Shown piece by piece: positions 1 to 10,955 of a DNA stretch of 64,000 nucleotides. A program made the translations under genes and the position numbers. The DNA is from Aralia elata (taxonomy: Eukaryota > Streptophyta > Magnoliopsida > Apiales > Araliaceae): positions 186,001-250,000 of the forward strand of contig JAVJAP010000022.1 of NCBI GenBank assembly GCA_034770075.1, in the 5' to 3' direction. Position 1 is the first letter of the stretch; each line of letters starts with the position of its first letter. The notes beneath the pieces are model-generated. The model saw only the letters and a program-made list of their open reading frames with translations. It ran no database searches and was not told where the DNA came from.

Positions 1-2
1 AG

Positions 3-689
3 TCTGAGGCCGAGCATGGTTCCGAGAAGGAGCCAGTTAACGGAGGAGCGCTGAGACTGCTAAACGATGAGGGGGAGGATGAGGACCCCGAGGAGGATCC
101 AGTGACGGAGAATGATGAGCCACCTGAGTATGCAGTTGGCATGGACACTATTGCTAGTGACATCATCGAAGAGCTGACAAATAGGAACAAGGAGCTCAAG
201 AATCGAGTAACTCACTTAGAGGAGAAGAACCAAGATCACCAGGATCGAGAGGAGCAGTACAGGTCATTAGCTTATCAGACTTTGGGGGAAAAGGCTGAGA
301 TGGCCCAGAAGCTACAGGAAAAGGACCAGAGGATTGCCGAGCTAGAGGCAGAGGTTCACGGTTGACGTGGGGCTTCTGTTTAGCTTAGTGTGATGGTTTA
401 TGACCTCTTAGAGAGGAATGTGGTGTTGGTAGGATATATATAGTGGGTAGAGGATCAGCTGGAGACTACTCATCTAGAGCGAGATGAGGCTATGGAGCAG
501 TTGGCAGCCCTGACTGCAGAGATTGATTCCCTCCGTTTAGGATTGACCACTTCTATTGGCAGGTTGAGGGACAGGGTGAGGAGGTACCCCAGGGATGAGA
601 GGAGTAGCAGGCACGTGATTAGGCGCCGAGTGGTTGACAGGCTGGCTCGACGGGAGCTCAGGATTGCAATTCGCCACAGCAGGCAGTGA
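3..689 (+). pseudogene. TK1 pre-gag coiled-coil ORF, 5'-truncated and broken
   Basis: The frame is open from the window edge to a TGA at 363-365, then resumes in another frame from about 450 to the TGA at 687-689. The first part is acidic (EDEDPEEDP) and runs into Glu/Lys/Gln-rich heptads typical of a coiled coil. The last part ends in an Arg-rich stretch with the motif DRVRRYP. TK2 (15827-16613) and TK3 (20548-21381) have the same order of acidic N-terminus, coiled coil, D-x-V-x-x-x-P motif and basic tail, always between PBS and gag, so I treat it as a genuine retrotransposon protein. Function is unknown and I recognise no enzyme domain. The frame change and the missing 5' end make this copy non-functional. 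From 690 to 1055 I see no coding sequence. Confidence 0.7.
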
Positions 690-1039
690 TGTGTTATTTT
701 TAGCATTATGTTTGCAGTAGGTCCCACTTTTGTTGTATTAGGGGCTTACTTATGTTGTAAATCCCTATGCTTGTAGCCTGCATGGGATAGTAGTTGAACC
801 CCAATTTTATTTCTGATAGAGGGGTGGAAGGTTATTATTCCCCATTTTTGTTTGTTAGGGGATAGTTAATGGTTGGCAGGCTATGTCACTTAGCGTTTAT
901 AGAAGTATGCTACATGTTGAGTCGATAAATGTAGTTATTTTAGTTAAATCAAATGTGTTTGATAGATGTTTTTGCTTTTAATTATTGACTTAAATGACCT
1001 ATTGCATGAGACCTAGATCTATAAGTAAAAGTCGATGGT

Positions 1040-1055
1040 TTTCTTTTATCAGATC
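1040..1055 (+). promoter_or_regulatory. Predicted 3' splice site before TK1 gag
   Basis: A pyrimidine tract (GGTTTTCTTTTATCAG) ends in AG at 1051-1052, three bases before the gag ATG. TK2 (…AAGCAG, aga, ATG) and TK3 (…TTGACAG, then four bases to the mutated start) have an AG at the same place. Predicted from sequence only. Confidence 0.45.
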
Positions 1056-2155
1056 ATGGCGCCAAGAGGACGACCGCGTAACCAAAGGGTTGAGGAATCG
1101 GTTAATAACACTCAGGGTCATCTAGACCCAATGAGAGCATTTGCTGAGTTGCTAGCAGAAGCCATGCGAAATAGACCCCCACCTGTTGGAGAACAGCTAG
1201 AGCGGCAGCCCGCACAGCATTTGGCTAGCTTCAAGGATTTTAAGCTAGTAGGACCTCCTGACTTCAAGGGAACACTAGACCCGATTAAAGCCCAAACCTG
1301 GATCGAAGAGATAGAGAAAATGTTCAAGGTTACAAGGGTGGCCGAAGAACAGAAGACAGGGTTCGCCACTTTTATGATGAAAGGTGAAGCGAACTATTGG
1401 TGGAAGGCCAACAAAGCCGTGCTAGAGATGGTGTGATACCATGGGAATGTCTCAAGGAGCTATTCTTCGAGAACTATTTCCTGGAGAGTATGTAGCAGAA
1501 CATGGAGGTGAAGTTTTTGGAGCTCAAGCAGGGGAACATGTCAGTCGCGGAGTACGCGGCAAAATTTAATGAGTTAGCCAGATTTGCACCTCACCAGGTA
1601 GACACTGAAGCCAGAAAAGCAAGGAGATTTGAATTAGGCCTAAAACCGTGGGTGTATAGTAAGGTGGCAGTTCTAAGGATTGACACATTTTCTACGCTGT
1701 TGGAAAGGGCCATCATTGCCGAAGGAGGCAACGAGGCTCTAGCAAAGTTCAATCAAGACAAAAAGAAGGGTCACGAAGGAAGCAAGGGAGGAAGCAGTGG
1801 GGGAAGTAACCCGAATAAAAGGAAATGGAATGATAGGCAATCTTCCGGGGGCAACAAGTCTGGAGGAGAGGTTAAGAAGGGTAATAAATGCAATAATTGT
1901 GGAAAGAATCATTCTGGAGAGTGCATGAAAGGAAAGGGAGTTATTTTCAACTGTGGGCAACAGGGGCACTTTGCTCCTTAATGCCCAAAAGGAAAGAAAG
2001 CGGGATGCTTCTCATGTGGAGCATCAGATCATCAAATCAAGGATTGCCCGAAAAGGAAGGGGGATGTAGCAAATGGCAATAAGGACAACAATAATAGCAA
2101 CAACAATAACAATAGGCTGAGCATTGGAAGGCCAACTAGTCAAACCAACAGACCA
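1056..2155 (+). pseudogene. gag: TK1 gag (Ty3/gypsy, Tekay-like), broken
   Basis: Capsid/nucleocapsid precursor of a chromovirus. I chose the ATG at 1056 (MAPRGRPRNQ) over the upstream in-frame ATG at 1035 because it aligns with the MPPRR start of TK2. The capsid region carries the family signature KDFKLVGPPDFKG and the W-rich stretch GEANYWW. The C-terminal part has CCHC knuckles: CNNCGKNHSGEC, one whose first Cys has become Phe (FNCGQQGHFAP), and CFSCGASDHQIKDC. Lesions: a frame change near 1434-1440 (TGA at 1434), TAG at 1493-1495, and TAA at 1979-1981 inside knuckle 2. The downstream frame continues directly into protease, so gag and pol were one reading frame. Confidence 0.9.
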
Positions 2156-2750
2156 ATGGCACGCACTTTCAACATGACTGTACAGGATGCAGTGGAGTCA
2201 AAGGACGTGGTGTTAGGTATTATTTCGATCAATAATATCAATGCATATGTATTATTTGATTCGGGTGCTACCTGTTCATTTGTTTCGGAAGATTTTGCTA
2301 AACGGTTAAATTTACCTCGTAAGAAATTAGAGAATCCAATGAATATAGAAGTATCTAATAAAGAAGTTGTTCCTGTAGAACATATTCATAGAAATTGTTG
2401 TGTTGAGATAAACGGGTATAATCTGAGCATAGATTTAATTCCGATACTACTAGAAGAATTTGATGTGATTCTTGGGATGGATTGGTTGTCTAGTCACGGG
2501 GTTGTGATTGATTGTAAGAAGAAGTGTATACACCTGAAGACTTCGAATAAGTCAAAGGTTGTATTCTATGGTAGTAAATTGCCTAGACAATCTCATTGTC
2601 TGACGATGATGCAAGCAAGGAGATTTCTAAGGAAAAGTTGTATAGGTTATCTGGCTCACGTGGTTGATACCCGAAGAGTAGAGGGTGAGCTGGGTCAGAT
2701 ACCTGTCGTAAGGGAATTTTCAGATGTTTTCCCAGATGAGTTACCTGGGT
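2156..2750 (+). pseudogene. pol (PR): TK1 aspartic protease
   Basis: Retropepsin-like protease that would cleave the polyprotein. It opens with the conserved linker ARTFNMTVQDAV, and about 35 residues in has the catalytic triad in LFDSGATCSFVS (D-S-G). The second half has VILGMDWLSSHG, the hydrophobic Gly-containing motif of the fold. It is uninterrupted until one extra base near 2745, which shifts the frame at the LPGLPPDRE linker to RT. TK2 and TK3 carry the same linker intact. Confidence 0.9.
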
Positions 2751-3945
2751 TTACCGCCGGATAGAGAAGCGGAATTTGTGATCGATTTAGTACCAGGAAC
2801 AGCACCGATATCGAAGGCACCCTACAGGATGGCACCAGTGGAGATGAAGGAACTGATGGTTCAACTACAGGAGCTACTAGATAAGGGGTATATTCGTCCG
2901 AGTGTATCTCCGTGGGGAGCTCCAGTGCTATTTGTTAAAAAGAAAGACGAATCGTTTAGGCTCTGTATCGACTACAGGGAATTGAACAAGGTTACCATTA
3001 AGAATAAGTATCCGTTGCCCAAAATTGATGATTTGTTCGACCAATTGAAGGGAGAGAAATACTTTTCAAAGATTGATTTGAGGATGGGTTATCACCAACT
3101 GAAGGTGAGACATGAGGACATACCGAAGACAACATTCAGAACTCGATATGGACACTTTGAGTTTTTGGTGATGTCATTTGGGCTGACAAACGCGCCAGCA
3201 GCATTTATGGACATGATGAACAGAGTGTTCAAGCAATACCTAGATAAATTTATTATCGTTTTCATAGATGACATTTTAGTCTACTCGAAGACGGAGGAGA
3301 ACACATTGAGCATTTGAGAATAACCCTAGAAACACTAAGAAGGGAGAAGCTATATGCAAAGTTTTTCAAGTGTGAATTTTGGCTACAAAGGGTGCAATTT
3401 TTGGGGCACGTGATTGACAAGGATGATGTATCGATGGATCCTGTGAAGGTAGAAGCAGTAATAAACTAGGAACAACCGAAGACGCCAACAGAAGTCCGAA
3501 GTTTCTTAGGATTAGCAGGTTACTATCGGAGGTTTATTCAGAACTTTTCAAAGATAGCAACACCGTTGACAAATTTGACATGGAAAACTATAAAGTTTGT
3601 ATGGATGGATAAGGCGAAGAGAGTTTCTTGGTTTTAAAGAAGAAACTTAGTGAAGCACCTGTGTTATCCCTACCGGATAATACAGGGGGATTTATGGTGT
3701 ACAGTGATGCGTCACACAAAGGTCTTGAGTGCGTATTGATGCAGCATAGGAAGGTCATTGCGTACGCGTCACGGCAACTGAAGGACTATGAGAAGGGGTA
3801 TCCGACTCATGACCTGGAACTAGCGGCAGTGGTGTTTGCTCTGAAGATTTGGAGGCACTATCTGTATGGGGAGAAATGTGAGATATACACAGACCACAAA
3901 AGTCTGAAGTACATCTTCACTCAAAAGGAACTAAACTTGAGGTAG
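2745..3945 (+). pseudogene. pol (RT-RH): TK1 reverse transcriptase and RNase H, broken
   Basis: Ty3-type RT: fingers with SPWGAPVLFVKKKD and LCIDYRELNK, the palm motif FSKIDLRMGYHQ, and the catalytic box FIDDILVYSKT near 3260. RNase H follows with YSDASHKGL, the AYASRQLK segment and IYTDHKSLKY. Lesions: a base lost near 3296, TAG at 3467-3469 where TK2 has Trp, a shift near 3617, and TAG at 3943-3945 where TK2 has Gln (TK3 has the same stop). The thumb, between the frame breaks, reads cleanly in another frame. RNase H lacks its last residues here; they follow after the TAG. Confidence 0.9.
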
Positions 3946-5595
3946 AGGCGATGGTTGGAGTTGATCAAGGACTATAATTGTGAGATTCTATACCATCCCG
4001 GTAAGGCCAATGTAGTAGCAGATGCTCTAAGTAGGAAGGGCAGAGATAAGTCGATGATGCTGACAGCTCAAAAGAAACTGATCAAGGATATGGAAAGACT
4101 GGAGCTGGAAGTCAAGTATCCGACGAATACAGACGAGAAACTGTTCGCAGTGGAGGCGAGTCCAACTTTATTAGAGAAGATAAAAGAGGCTCAAGAAAAG
4201 GATGATGAATGTGTCGCCATAAAGAAGCGAATCTCAGAAGAAGAGCAACTGAAGTACAAAATTGATAGCATGGGACTGCTAAGGTTTGAAGGAAGGATCT
4301 GGATACCGATGGTTCCAGAGATGAGAGAAGAGATTCTGCAGGAAGCTCATTCTACAAAGTATTCGATACACCCTGGTAGTACCAAGATGTATCAGGAATT
4401 GCGTCAGCACTTCTGGTGGCCGAACATGAAGAGGGAGGTCGCGGAATGTGTTGGACGATGTTTGACATGTCAAAGGGTAAAAGCAGAACATCAGAAACCG
4501 GGCGGACTGCTACAACCGCTGGAGATTTCGGAGTAGAAGTGGGAACATATCACGATGGATTTTGTGACGGGGCTTCCACCAACTCAGAAGGGTTACGACG
4601 CGATCTGGGTGATCATGGATCGTTTAATTAAATCTGCACATTTTCTACCGATCAAGATAAGGTACAATCTGGAGCAGCTAGCAAAGTTATATGTGAAAGA
4701 GATTATGTCGCGACATGGAGTGCCGATATCTATTGTATCTGACAGAGATTCGCGTTTCACGTCGAATTTTTGGAAGAGCTTACAAGAAAGATTGGGAACT
4801 CAGTTGAGGTTGAGTACAACATATCACCCTCAAACGGATGGGCAGAGCGAATGAACGATTCAGACATTGGAGGATATGCTTAGAGCATGTGTGATGGATT
4901 TTAAAGGCAGCTGGGATGATCACCTACCATTGGTGGAGTTTGCCTATAATAACAGTTATCATGCAAGTATTGGCATGCCGCCATATGAAGCATTATACAG
5001 AAGGAAATGTCGAATACCTTTGTGTTGGGACAAAGTCAGTGAACGGAGACTATTGGGACCTGAATTGGTACAACAAACTGTAGATGTTGTCCAGGTAATA
5101 AGAGCTCGATTAGTAGCGGCTCAGGATCGACAAAAGAAATACGCCGATTTGCATCGTCAGAAACGAGACTTTGAAGTTGGCAGCTTTGTGTTTTTGAAGG
5201 TATCTCCCTGGAAGGGGAAGATCAGATTTGAAAAGAAGGGGAAATTGAGTCCCAGGTTCGTAGAACCTTTCGAAGTTTTAAAGAGGGTAGGTGAAGTGGC
5301 GTACGAGGTAGCTCTACCTCCTGAACTTGAGCACATTCACAATGTGCTTCACGTTTCTGTGTTACGACCATATAAACCCGACTACAAGCATGTGATTTCC
5401 TATGAACCGATTTAAGTTGAGAAAGACTTGTCATATGAAGAGATTCCTATCCAGATATTAGATAGGATAGAACAGAAGTTAAGAAACAAGGTTATTCATT
5501 CAGTCAAAGTACTTTGGAGGAACCACACAGTTGAAGAAGCTACGTGGGAGTTAGAGGAGAAGATGAGGAAGAATTATCCGCATCTTTTCGAGTGA
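3946..5595 (+). pseudogene. pol (IN-CHD): TK1 RNase H end, integrase and chromodomain
   Basis: One frame with three nonsense codons. It starts with the RNase H terminus (HPGKANVVADALSRKG). Integrase shows the HHCC zinc region (HPGSTKMYQELRQHFWW, CLTC) and the D,D,E core (MDFVTGLP; SDRDSRFTSNFW; the Glu of TDGQSE lies before the second stop). The GPY-like segment precedes a C-terminal chromodomain ending VEEATWELEEKM…NYPHLF, which in chromoviruses directs insertion to modified chromatin. Stops: TAG 4534-4536 (Trp in TK2), TGA 4852-4854 (Arg, CGA to TGA), TAA 5413-5415 (Gln). The true C-terminus is the TGA at 5593. Lineage assignment to Tekay/Del is from remembered motif order. Confidence 0.88.
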
Positions 5596-5649
5596 ACCCA
5601 TGTTAAGTCTTCTGTAGCTAGACTGTAATTCTGGGGACAAAATTCTTAT

Positions 5650-5661
5650 AAGGGGGGAGGA
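5650..5661 (+). promoter_or_regulatory. TK1 polypurine tract
   Basis: AAGGGGGGAGGA lies directly before the TG of the 3' LTR and would prime plus-strand synthesis. The preceding GGGGACAAAATTC matches the same position in TK2, TK3 and TK4. Confidence 0.85.
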
Positions 5662-6583
5662 TGTAACGACTGGGAATTTTGGATATACCTTGTAATTCAA
5701 ATTTTGAATATTAATGGACATATTATATTTTATTAATATTATATTTGTGTTATGTGTTTAAAGGTTGTGTGACAACCTGGATTATGTGAATGCATGAAAT
5801 TTTACGTGATATAGTTTTGATTAAGTGAATAATTGATTTCGCGTAGCGTCGCTAAATCACTATTCACGAGGCACATTTTTCGAGGCACTATTCACGCCAT
5901 AATATTTTTGTGTCTTTTTCGATGTTAATAAATTTCATAAATACGTGTATGCGTACGAATAATTTTTCCAAGTATCAGAAATTTTATTTGAGCCGATACG
6001 TGATTTTATCTGTATCCGAAATGTATTATATGGGTGTTCCGAATGTTTGGACAAATTCCATAATAATTATTTTTTTACCCATCCCAATATTTATGGGAGT
6101 ACCCATTTTAATTTTGGGTAGAGTTATTTACTAGTTTTGGTACAAAAGTGGGAGTTTTTGGATATATTTTCGTGTATTTGGGTATTTATTTTGGCTTGTT
6201 ACACCAAGTGGGAACCAACCAAACCACTTTCAACCAATCAAATTGCTAGGAAATGAGAGAGTGGGGGGGAGTTGTCGGTGCCTCCTTAAGCCACAAACCC
6301 ATTTCCTCCCAAAATTACTCCACTTCTCCCAAATCATTCAAACCATTCCATTTCCCTTGCTCTTCCATTCCAAGTTACTTCAGCTGATAGAGAAAGAGAG
6401 AGCTGCAGGAAGAAGGAAGAGAAGAAATGCTAGCGAAAGAGAACGCCGACGAAAGAGAACACCGGCAAAGAAAAAGAAGGAGTCACGGGTGGAGAGGAAG
6501 AGAAAGAAGAGAATCCAAGCAAGAAGAACTCAAGACAAGCAAGCCTAGCAAGGTTTTTAATCATCTAGGAAGGATTTACAGAG

Positions 6584-7799
6584 GTAAACATCAATCAAAT
6601 CCATTCCATTTGATTTCTTGTCAAGTTTTTCAAGTTTTTCTTAGCGAGACTCACACCGTAGTGTGAGACCCAAGCTTTAAGGCTCACGCCGTAGCGTGAA
6701 GCCCTGTCATGGACAAAACACGGGACTCACGCTACAGCGTGAGGTCCAGTGCTAAGGCTTGGCACTGCAGTGCCAGTGCCATGTCCGGCCTGGGTCGGGT
6801 CGGTTAGACCGGATCGGGTCGGGTCGGACCTAACGAATCCCTTTAGCGGGTCCAACACTTATATATTTTGTACCAAATGATTAAACAAGTTAGTTATTTA
6901 TACATTGTTTAACCTTAATTGCTGAATTATTTATTAAATGTCAACCAAATTGGTATTGTCTTAAGGCGTAAATTGAGTAACCTGGATACAACTCACATTT
7001 GGTTTCAAGGGGGTGCTGCCCCCTTAGACCCCCGCCAGCTCACCGGCGAGTTGTTTATTAATTGAGCAATCATTCTATATTATTGCAAGTTCCTTACTCA
7101 ACTGTTTTTATTTGAGCAAGTTTCCTATTTTATACAAATGTTGTATATTGTTGCAAGTTTCATGACTCAAATCGAGTTATTTCTTTCAAGTTATATTAGT
7201 GGATTGATTATTGTTAATTATTCCACATCAAGGATAAATTATTGATATTCGCAGCCTATGCATTTGAATTCATTATCTGTTATTGGATTGTGAAACGTTA
7301 AGTTCTTCAGTCATGACCTATTTAAGGATATAGTGTATGCCATTTGTTTTAGCTAGACATGTACAGGTTATTATTTTAAAAGCTATCCAAACCGGTTGTT
7401 GGTATGGATTCTTGGACTGAGAGAGCAACCCTTATGTAGGGGATTTTAATGTGTCAGTTATTCGATACAGTCAGAGCTAAATATTATGCATATACATAGG
7501 GTACGAGAGGTTGATCCCCTCGAGTACTACTAACGGGCCAGGCGTTTAAAAGGATTAGTTGAATGACTGATCCTTTGGCCAAATAGTTCATGGTCTATTG
7601 GACCACTCAGCAGTAAATAATCAATATTCATTATTCCATTTGAAATTTGATTATATTGTCAGCTATTTCTTCAATGTTCTTAAATTGTTGAACTATGCGA
7701 TTACTATTCTCATTCATTTATGATATATCTCCCTTATTCATTTTAAACTTGCTGAGCAAAGTAGTTTCTCACCCTTGCTATATCATGAACCTATTGTAG
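6584..7799 (+). other. Predicted intron inside TK1 LTR
   Basis: Donor ACAGAG|GTAAAC at 6578-6589. The acceptor block has TTGCTGAGCA, then CTCACCCTTGC (branch-site-like A about 28 nt from the end), then ATTGTAG at 7793-7799. The same two signals recur in all long LTRs here. Predicted only. Confidence 0.5.
6650..6774. repeat. Cluster of four short palindromes in TK1 LTR
   Basis: CTCACAC-CGTA-GTGTGAG (6650-6667), TCACGC-CGTA-GCGTGA (6684-6699), CTCACGCT-AC-AGCGTGAG (6726-6743) and the uninterrupted GGCACTGCAGTGCC (6761-6774). The arms differ between hairpins, so this is not a simple tandem repeat. A further stem, AAGGGGG-TGCTG-CCCCCTT, lies at 7007-7025. Between them, 6785-6835 holds GGGTCGGGTCGG-type repeats related to those in the TK2 LTR. 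Confidence 0.85.
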
Positions 7800-8082
7800 T
7801 TAAACCGGGGAGTTCCAAAGCGGACAAGGCAAAGGAAAGCTTGAGAAATAGTTATATGTACTATCCCGTTATGTAATCGTAGAATCGTTTTATATTATTA
7901 TTGTATTCTGCGATGTATTATTTAAGGTTATAGACCTTGGGACCGTAGTAAACCTTTTGTAATGAACAACATATGTTTATTTATTCCGCATTAGTTGATT
8001 TCTGTTGTTTAGAGGTGTATGGGTGTATTTTATCTTGAGCACCAGATTCGAGGTATCGGTACCTGAATTTGGGGGTGTCACA

Positions 8083-8959
8083 GTAATGCTCAAGTCCATT
8101 TGGATTTTGCTTGTGATTGCAGCTTATTATGAAATCTGGCAAATGGATGTGGAGACGTCCTTCCTCAATGAAGACTTGAGGAGAATGTATGTATGATACA
8201 GTCAGAGGAATTTGTTTCAAAGGTTGAAGCAAATTGTGTGTGTAAGCTACAATGATCCATTTATATATTGAAGCAAGTTTCTCAAAGATGGAACATTCGT
8301 TTTGATAAGACAATCAAAAGAGTTTGATTTTATCAAAAACAAGAATGAACCTTGTGTGTACAAAAGGTTCAGTGGGAGCACTGTGACATTCTTAGTATTA
8401 TATGTTGATATACTACTGATAAGGAATGGCACACCAATGCTACAATCAGTAAAGATAAAATTGTCTAAACATTCCTCCATGAATAACTTGGGAGGACCAC
8501 TCTATAAATTAGGGATATAAATCTATATAGATAGATTTAAAAGGATGCTGAGCTTGACTCAAGGAACGTATATTCATTCGATGCTAAAGGCGTTTAACAT
8601 GGCAAACTCCAAGGGAGGTCTCATGATGATGAGCCATGGAGTGTATCTCTTTAAATTGTCCTCAATAAAAAAAAGATCGCATGAGTTACTATCATGTATG
8701 CAATGAATATACAAGGCCTGATATTGATCAGTCATATTCTAAAGAAGATCACTGTAAGATAGTGATAAATATCTTTAAGTACTTAACCGGTATTGAAGAT
8801 GTGATCTTAATTCATAGTAGGTCTGAATTAAAACTAGAGGGTTAAACAGACTCAAGTTTTTCCAACTGACTAAGACGATAACAAATCCACTTTAGGATAA
8901 ATCGTTACCTTGAATGGTGGTGCAGAGAATTGGAAAAGTTCCGAACAGCAAAGAGTTGC
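8083..8959 (+). pseudogene. Ty1/copia RT-RNase H fragment
   Basis: Degenerate copia pol matching the element at 60007-61353 on the other strand: QMDVETSFLNEDL (RT), EFDFIKNKNEPCVY, LYVDILLI (the YVDD box with one Asp lost), and RNase H pieces ending around NWKSSEQQRVA. Riddled with stops, shifts and a deletion near 8670-8710. It has no LTR of its own in the window. TK1 inserted at its left end; at 8959/8960 it is joined directly to the TK2 LTR, sharing only TAG at the join. Confidence 0.82.
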
Positions 8960-10908
8960 TAGTTTATTAAAATCGTCATAAATATTTGTCACAAAAGAAC
9001 TAGGTTCATTACAGTCATCACATCATTAAAATACATTGATTGCCACTACGCTTACCCAGTCGGGGGTCTGTAAATCCAAGCGTAATTTGTAATCCGTTAA
9101 TTCAATTTACGCCTTAGGACAACATCGTTTAGTTCGACACGGGTATAAATTAAGCACATAAAGCTTTAACAAGATATAAGCGTTTTTAATCATTTTGTAC
9201 AAAAATATAAGTTTTAGACTCGCGGGAAAAATTTACTGGGTCCGACCCGATCCGGCCCGACCCGACCCGGACCAGTCGCCATGCAGTAGCAGTTGCAGTA
9301 GCGAACTGCTGTTCCTGCAAGCAGCGACACAGTCATACCTTGCCTTGCTCCAGCTGCTATATCTCCCCCTACACTCGATCAATTTCATCCCTTACGGACT
9401 CTATGGATTCCTAAGACACAAGGCTACAACATATCACAAATTCAAGACGACCCATAATCATTAACATGACCAAATCCTGAGCTAAAACATAAACTGCATG
9501 CTCTGTTTTTCGCAACCATAAAATATCTCACACAAATGGCTACTGTGACTTCATTTTAGCATCATTTTAGTTCATTCAAATTGGTATATCTTCACAACTG
9601 ATAGAAGTACAATATTCCAATAACAAACAATCAAAATAATCACACCATCAAGGCTTTACAGTCCTCTAACAGTCCGAATGTCCAAAAGTCCAAAAATGTC
9701 CAAAGTTCATCCTTTAAGCCAAGGTTCGGATCTTTACTTGTTTTTTGTTTCCACTTTGAGGGTGTTTATGGTTTATATAGCTTCTTAAGAACCTCCATGA
9801 TAGATTCAACACAACCAATCAACAAAAAAATTAGCAAAAAATCCAAACCCTCAAGCATGTAAGCGTAAAAAAAACTCATGAAAGCTTCAAGTGGAGAAGA
9901 AATGGTTGTGGTTCATGGTTACCTTCTTGTTGCTAGCTTCGTGTAGGGTGAAATGGTTGCTAGAGTGCTGCTCTCCTTCCTCTTGGTGCCCTTCTCTCCT
10001 TTCTCCTCCTTCCTTGCTTTTCTTCTTCTTCCCGTAGCTTGCTTATTCTTCTTCTATATTTCCCTCTCTCTCTCTACGTAGCTCTCTGTAACTCTCTCCT
10101 TACTTGCAAATGGGAAGTATGCTGATGGTTTGAAGGAGAAAGAAGATGAGCTGATGGGAGGTTTAAGGTGGCTTCGGAAGGAATGTTTTGATATGCAGAA
10201 AATGGGATGCCCGAGCTCTTGAAAATGAATTTGAGGAGCATGCTTTGTGAAGTTAACATTCCCATATATGGTGTACTGTGCATGTTTATTCTTTTCCCCC
10301 CAATTGGCTCTCAATATACACGTGGCCTCCCCCAATTGGTTTGAGGCTTAAATGTCTCACCAATTAATTCGAATATACAGATAAATATACCCGAATATTC
10401 CCACTTTTGTACCAAATTTGGTAAATAACTCTACACAATATTATCTTGGGTACTCCCATAAAGTATTGGAACACGAAAAAATTTTTATTATGGGATTTGT
10501 CCATTTATTCGGAACACCCATAATATACATTTCGGATACAGATTAAATCACGTATCAACCCCAATAAAATTTCTGACACTTGGAAAAATTATTCCTCAGC
10601 ATATATGCCTCATCTAAATTAATAAAAATCGAAATAGACGAAAAAGTTTGGGTGTGAATAGTGCTCGTGAATAGTGCCTCGGGAAGCGGGTCCCGCTAAT
10701 AGTGATTTTATGAATTTTTGCAAAATCGATATATTCACTCTAACGACACAACAACACATAAAATTTAACATATGCACATTTTCTAGGCTGTAACACAATT
10801 CTAAACACGTATTATAGATTAATATAAAAAAAAATAATAATAATAATAATTCATTTTATTCATACATAACTCGGGTTACAAGGAAATCTAAAATTCCCGA
10901 TCGTTACA
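8960..10908 (-). repeat. TK2 3' LTR, truncated
   Basis: Matches 18089-20044 almost base for base (about 20 differences or small indels by eye, several in homopolymers). It begins (minus strand) TGTAACGATCGGG at 10908, next to the PPT. Its last 1244 bp, present in the right LTR as 16845-18088, are missing because of the junction with copia at 8960. It therefore keeps the predicted splice donor (GT at 9922-9921) but has lost the acceptor. Confidence 0.9.
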
Positions 10909-10920
10909 TTCTCCCCCCCT
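10909..10920 (-). promoter_or_regulatory. TK2 polypurine tract
   Basis: Minus-strand AGGGGGGAGAA directly before the LTR TG; preceded by the conserved GGGGACAGAATCC. Confidence 0.85.
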
Positions 10921-10955
10921 TATAAGGATTCTGTCCCCAGAATCACCGTACAAGG

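Larger units (their letters stand above)
5662..8082 (+). repeat. TK1 3' LTR
   Basis: Starts TGTAACGAC after the PPT and ends GGGTGTCACA; abrupt change to copia coding sequence at 8083. About 2.42 kb. Clearly the same family as the solo LTR at 52604-54977, and related to TK4 and Y LTRs. Landmarks: GA-rich leader about 6380-6500, predicted intron 6584-7799, palindrome cluster 6650-6774, CGGGT-type repeats 6785-6835. Short purine-rich ORFs inside it have no conserved counterpart and are not annotated. Bases 8083-8087 (gtaat) would be the right target duplication; the left one lies outside. Confidence 0.88.

Noticed and set aside
6243..6666. Lys/Arg-rich frames in TK1 LTR (6243-6548, 6427-6666), and similar ones at 46055-46264 and 53263-53519
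   Set aside because: They arise from the GA-rich leader; not conserved in frame between sibling LTRs.
8083..8959. Possible host gene fragment near 8.1-8.9 kb
   Set aside because: All recognisable pieces match copia RT/RNase H of the element at 60-61 kb.
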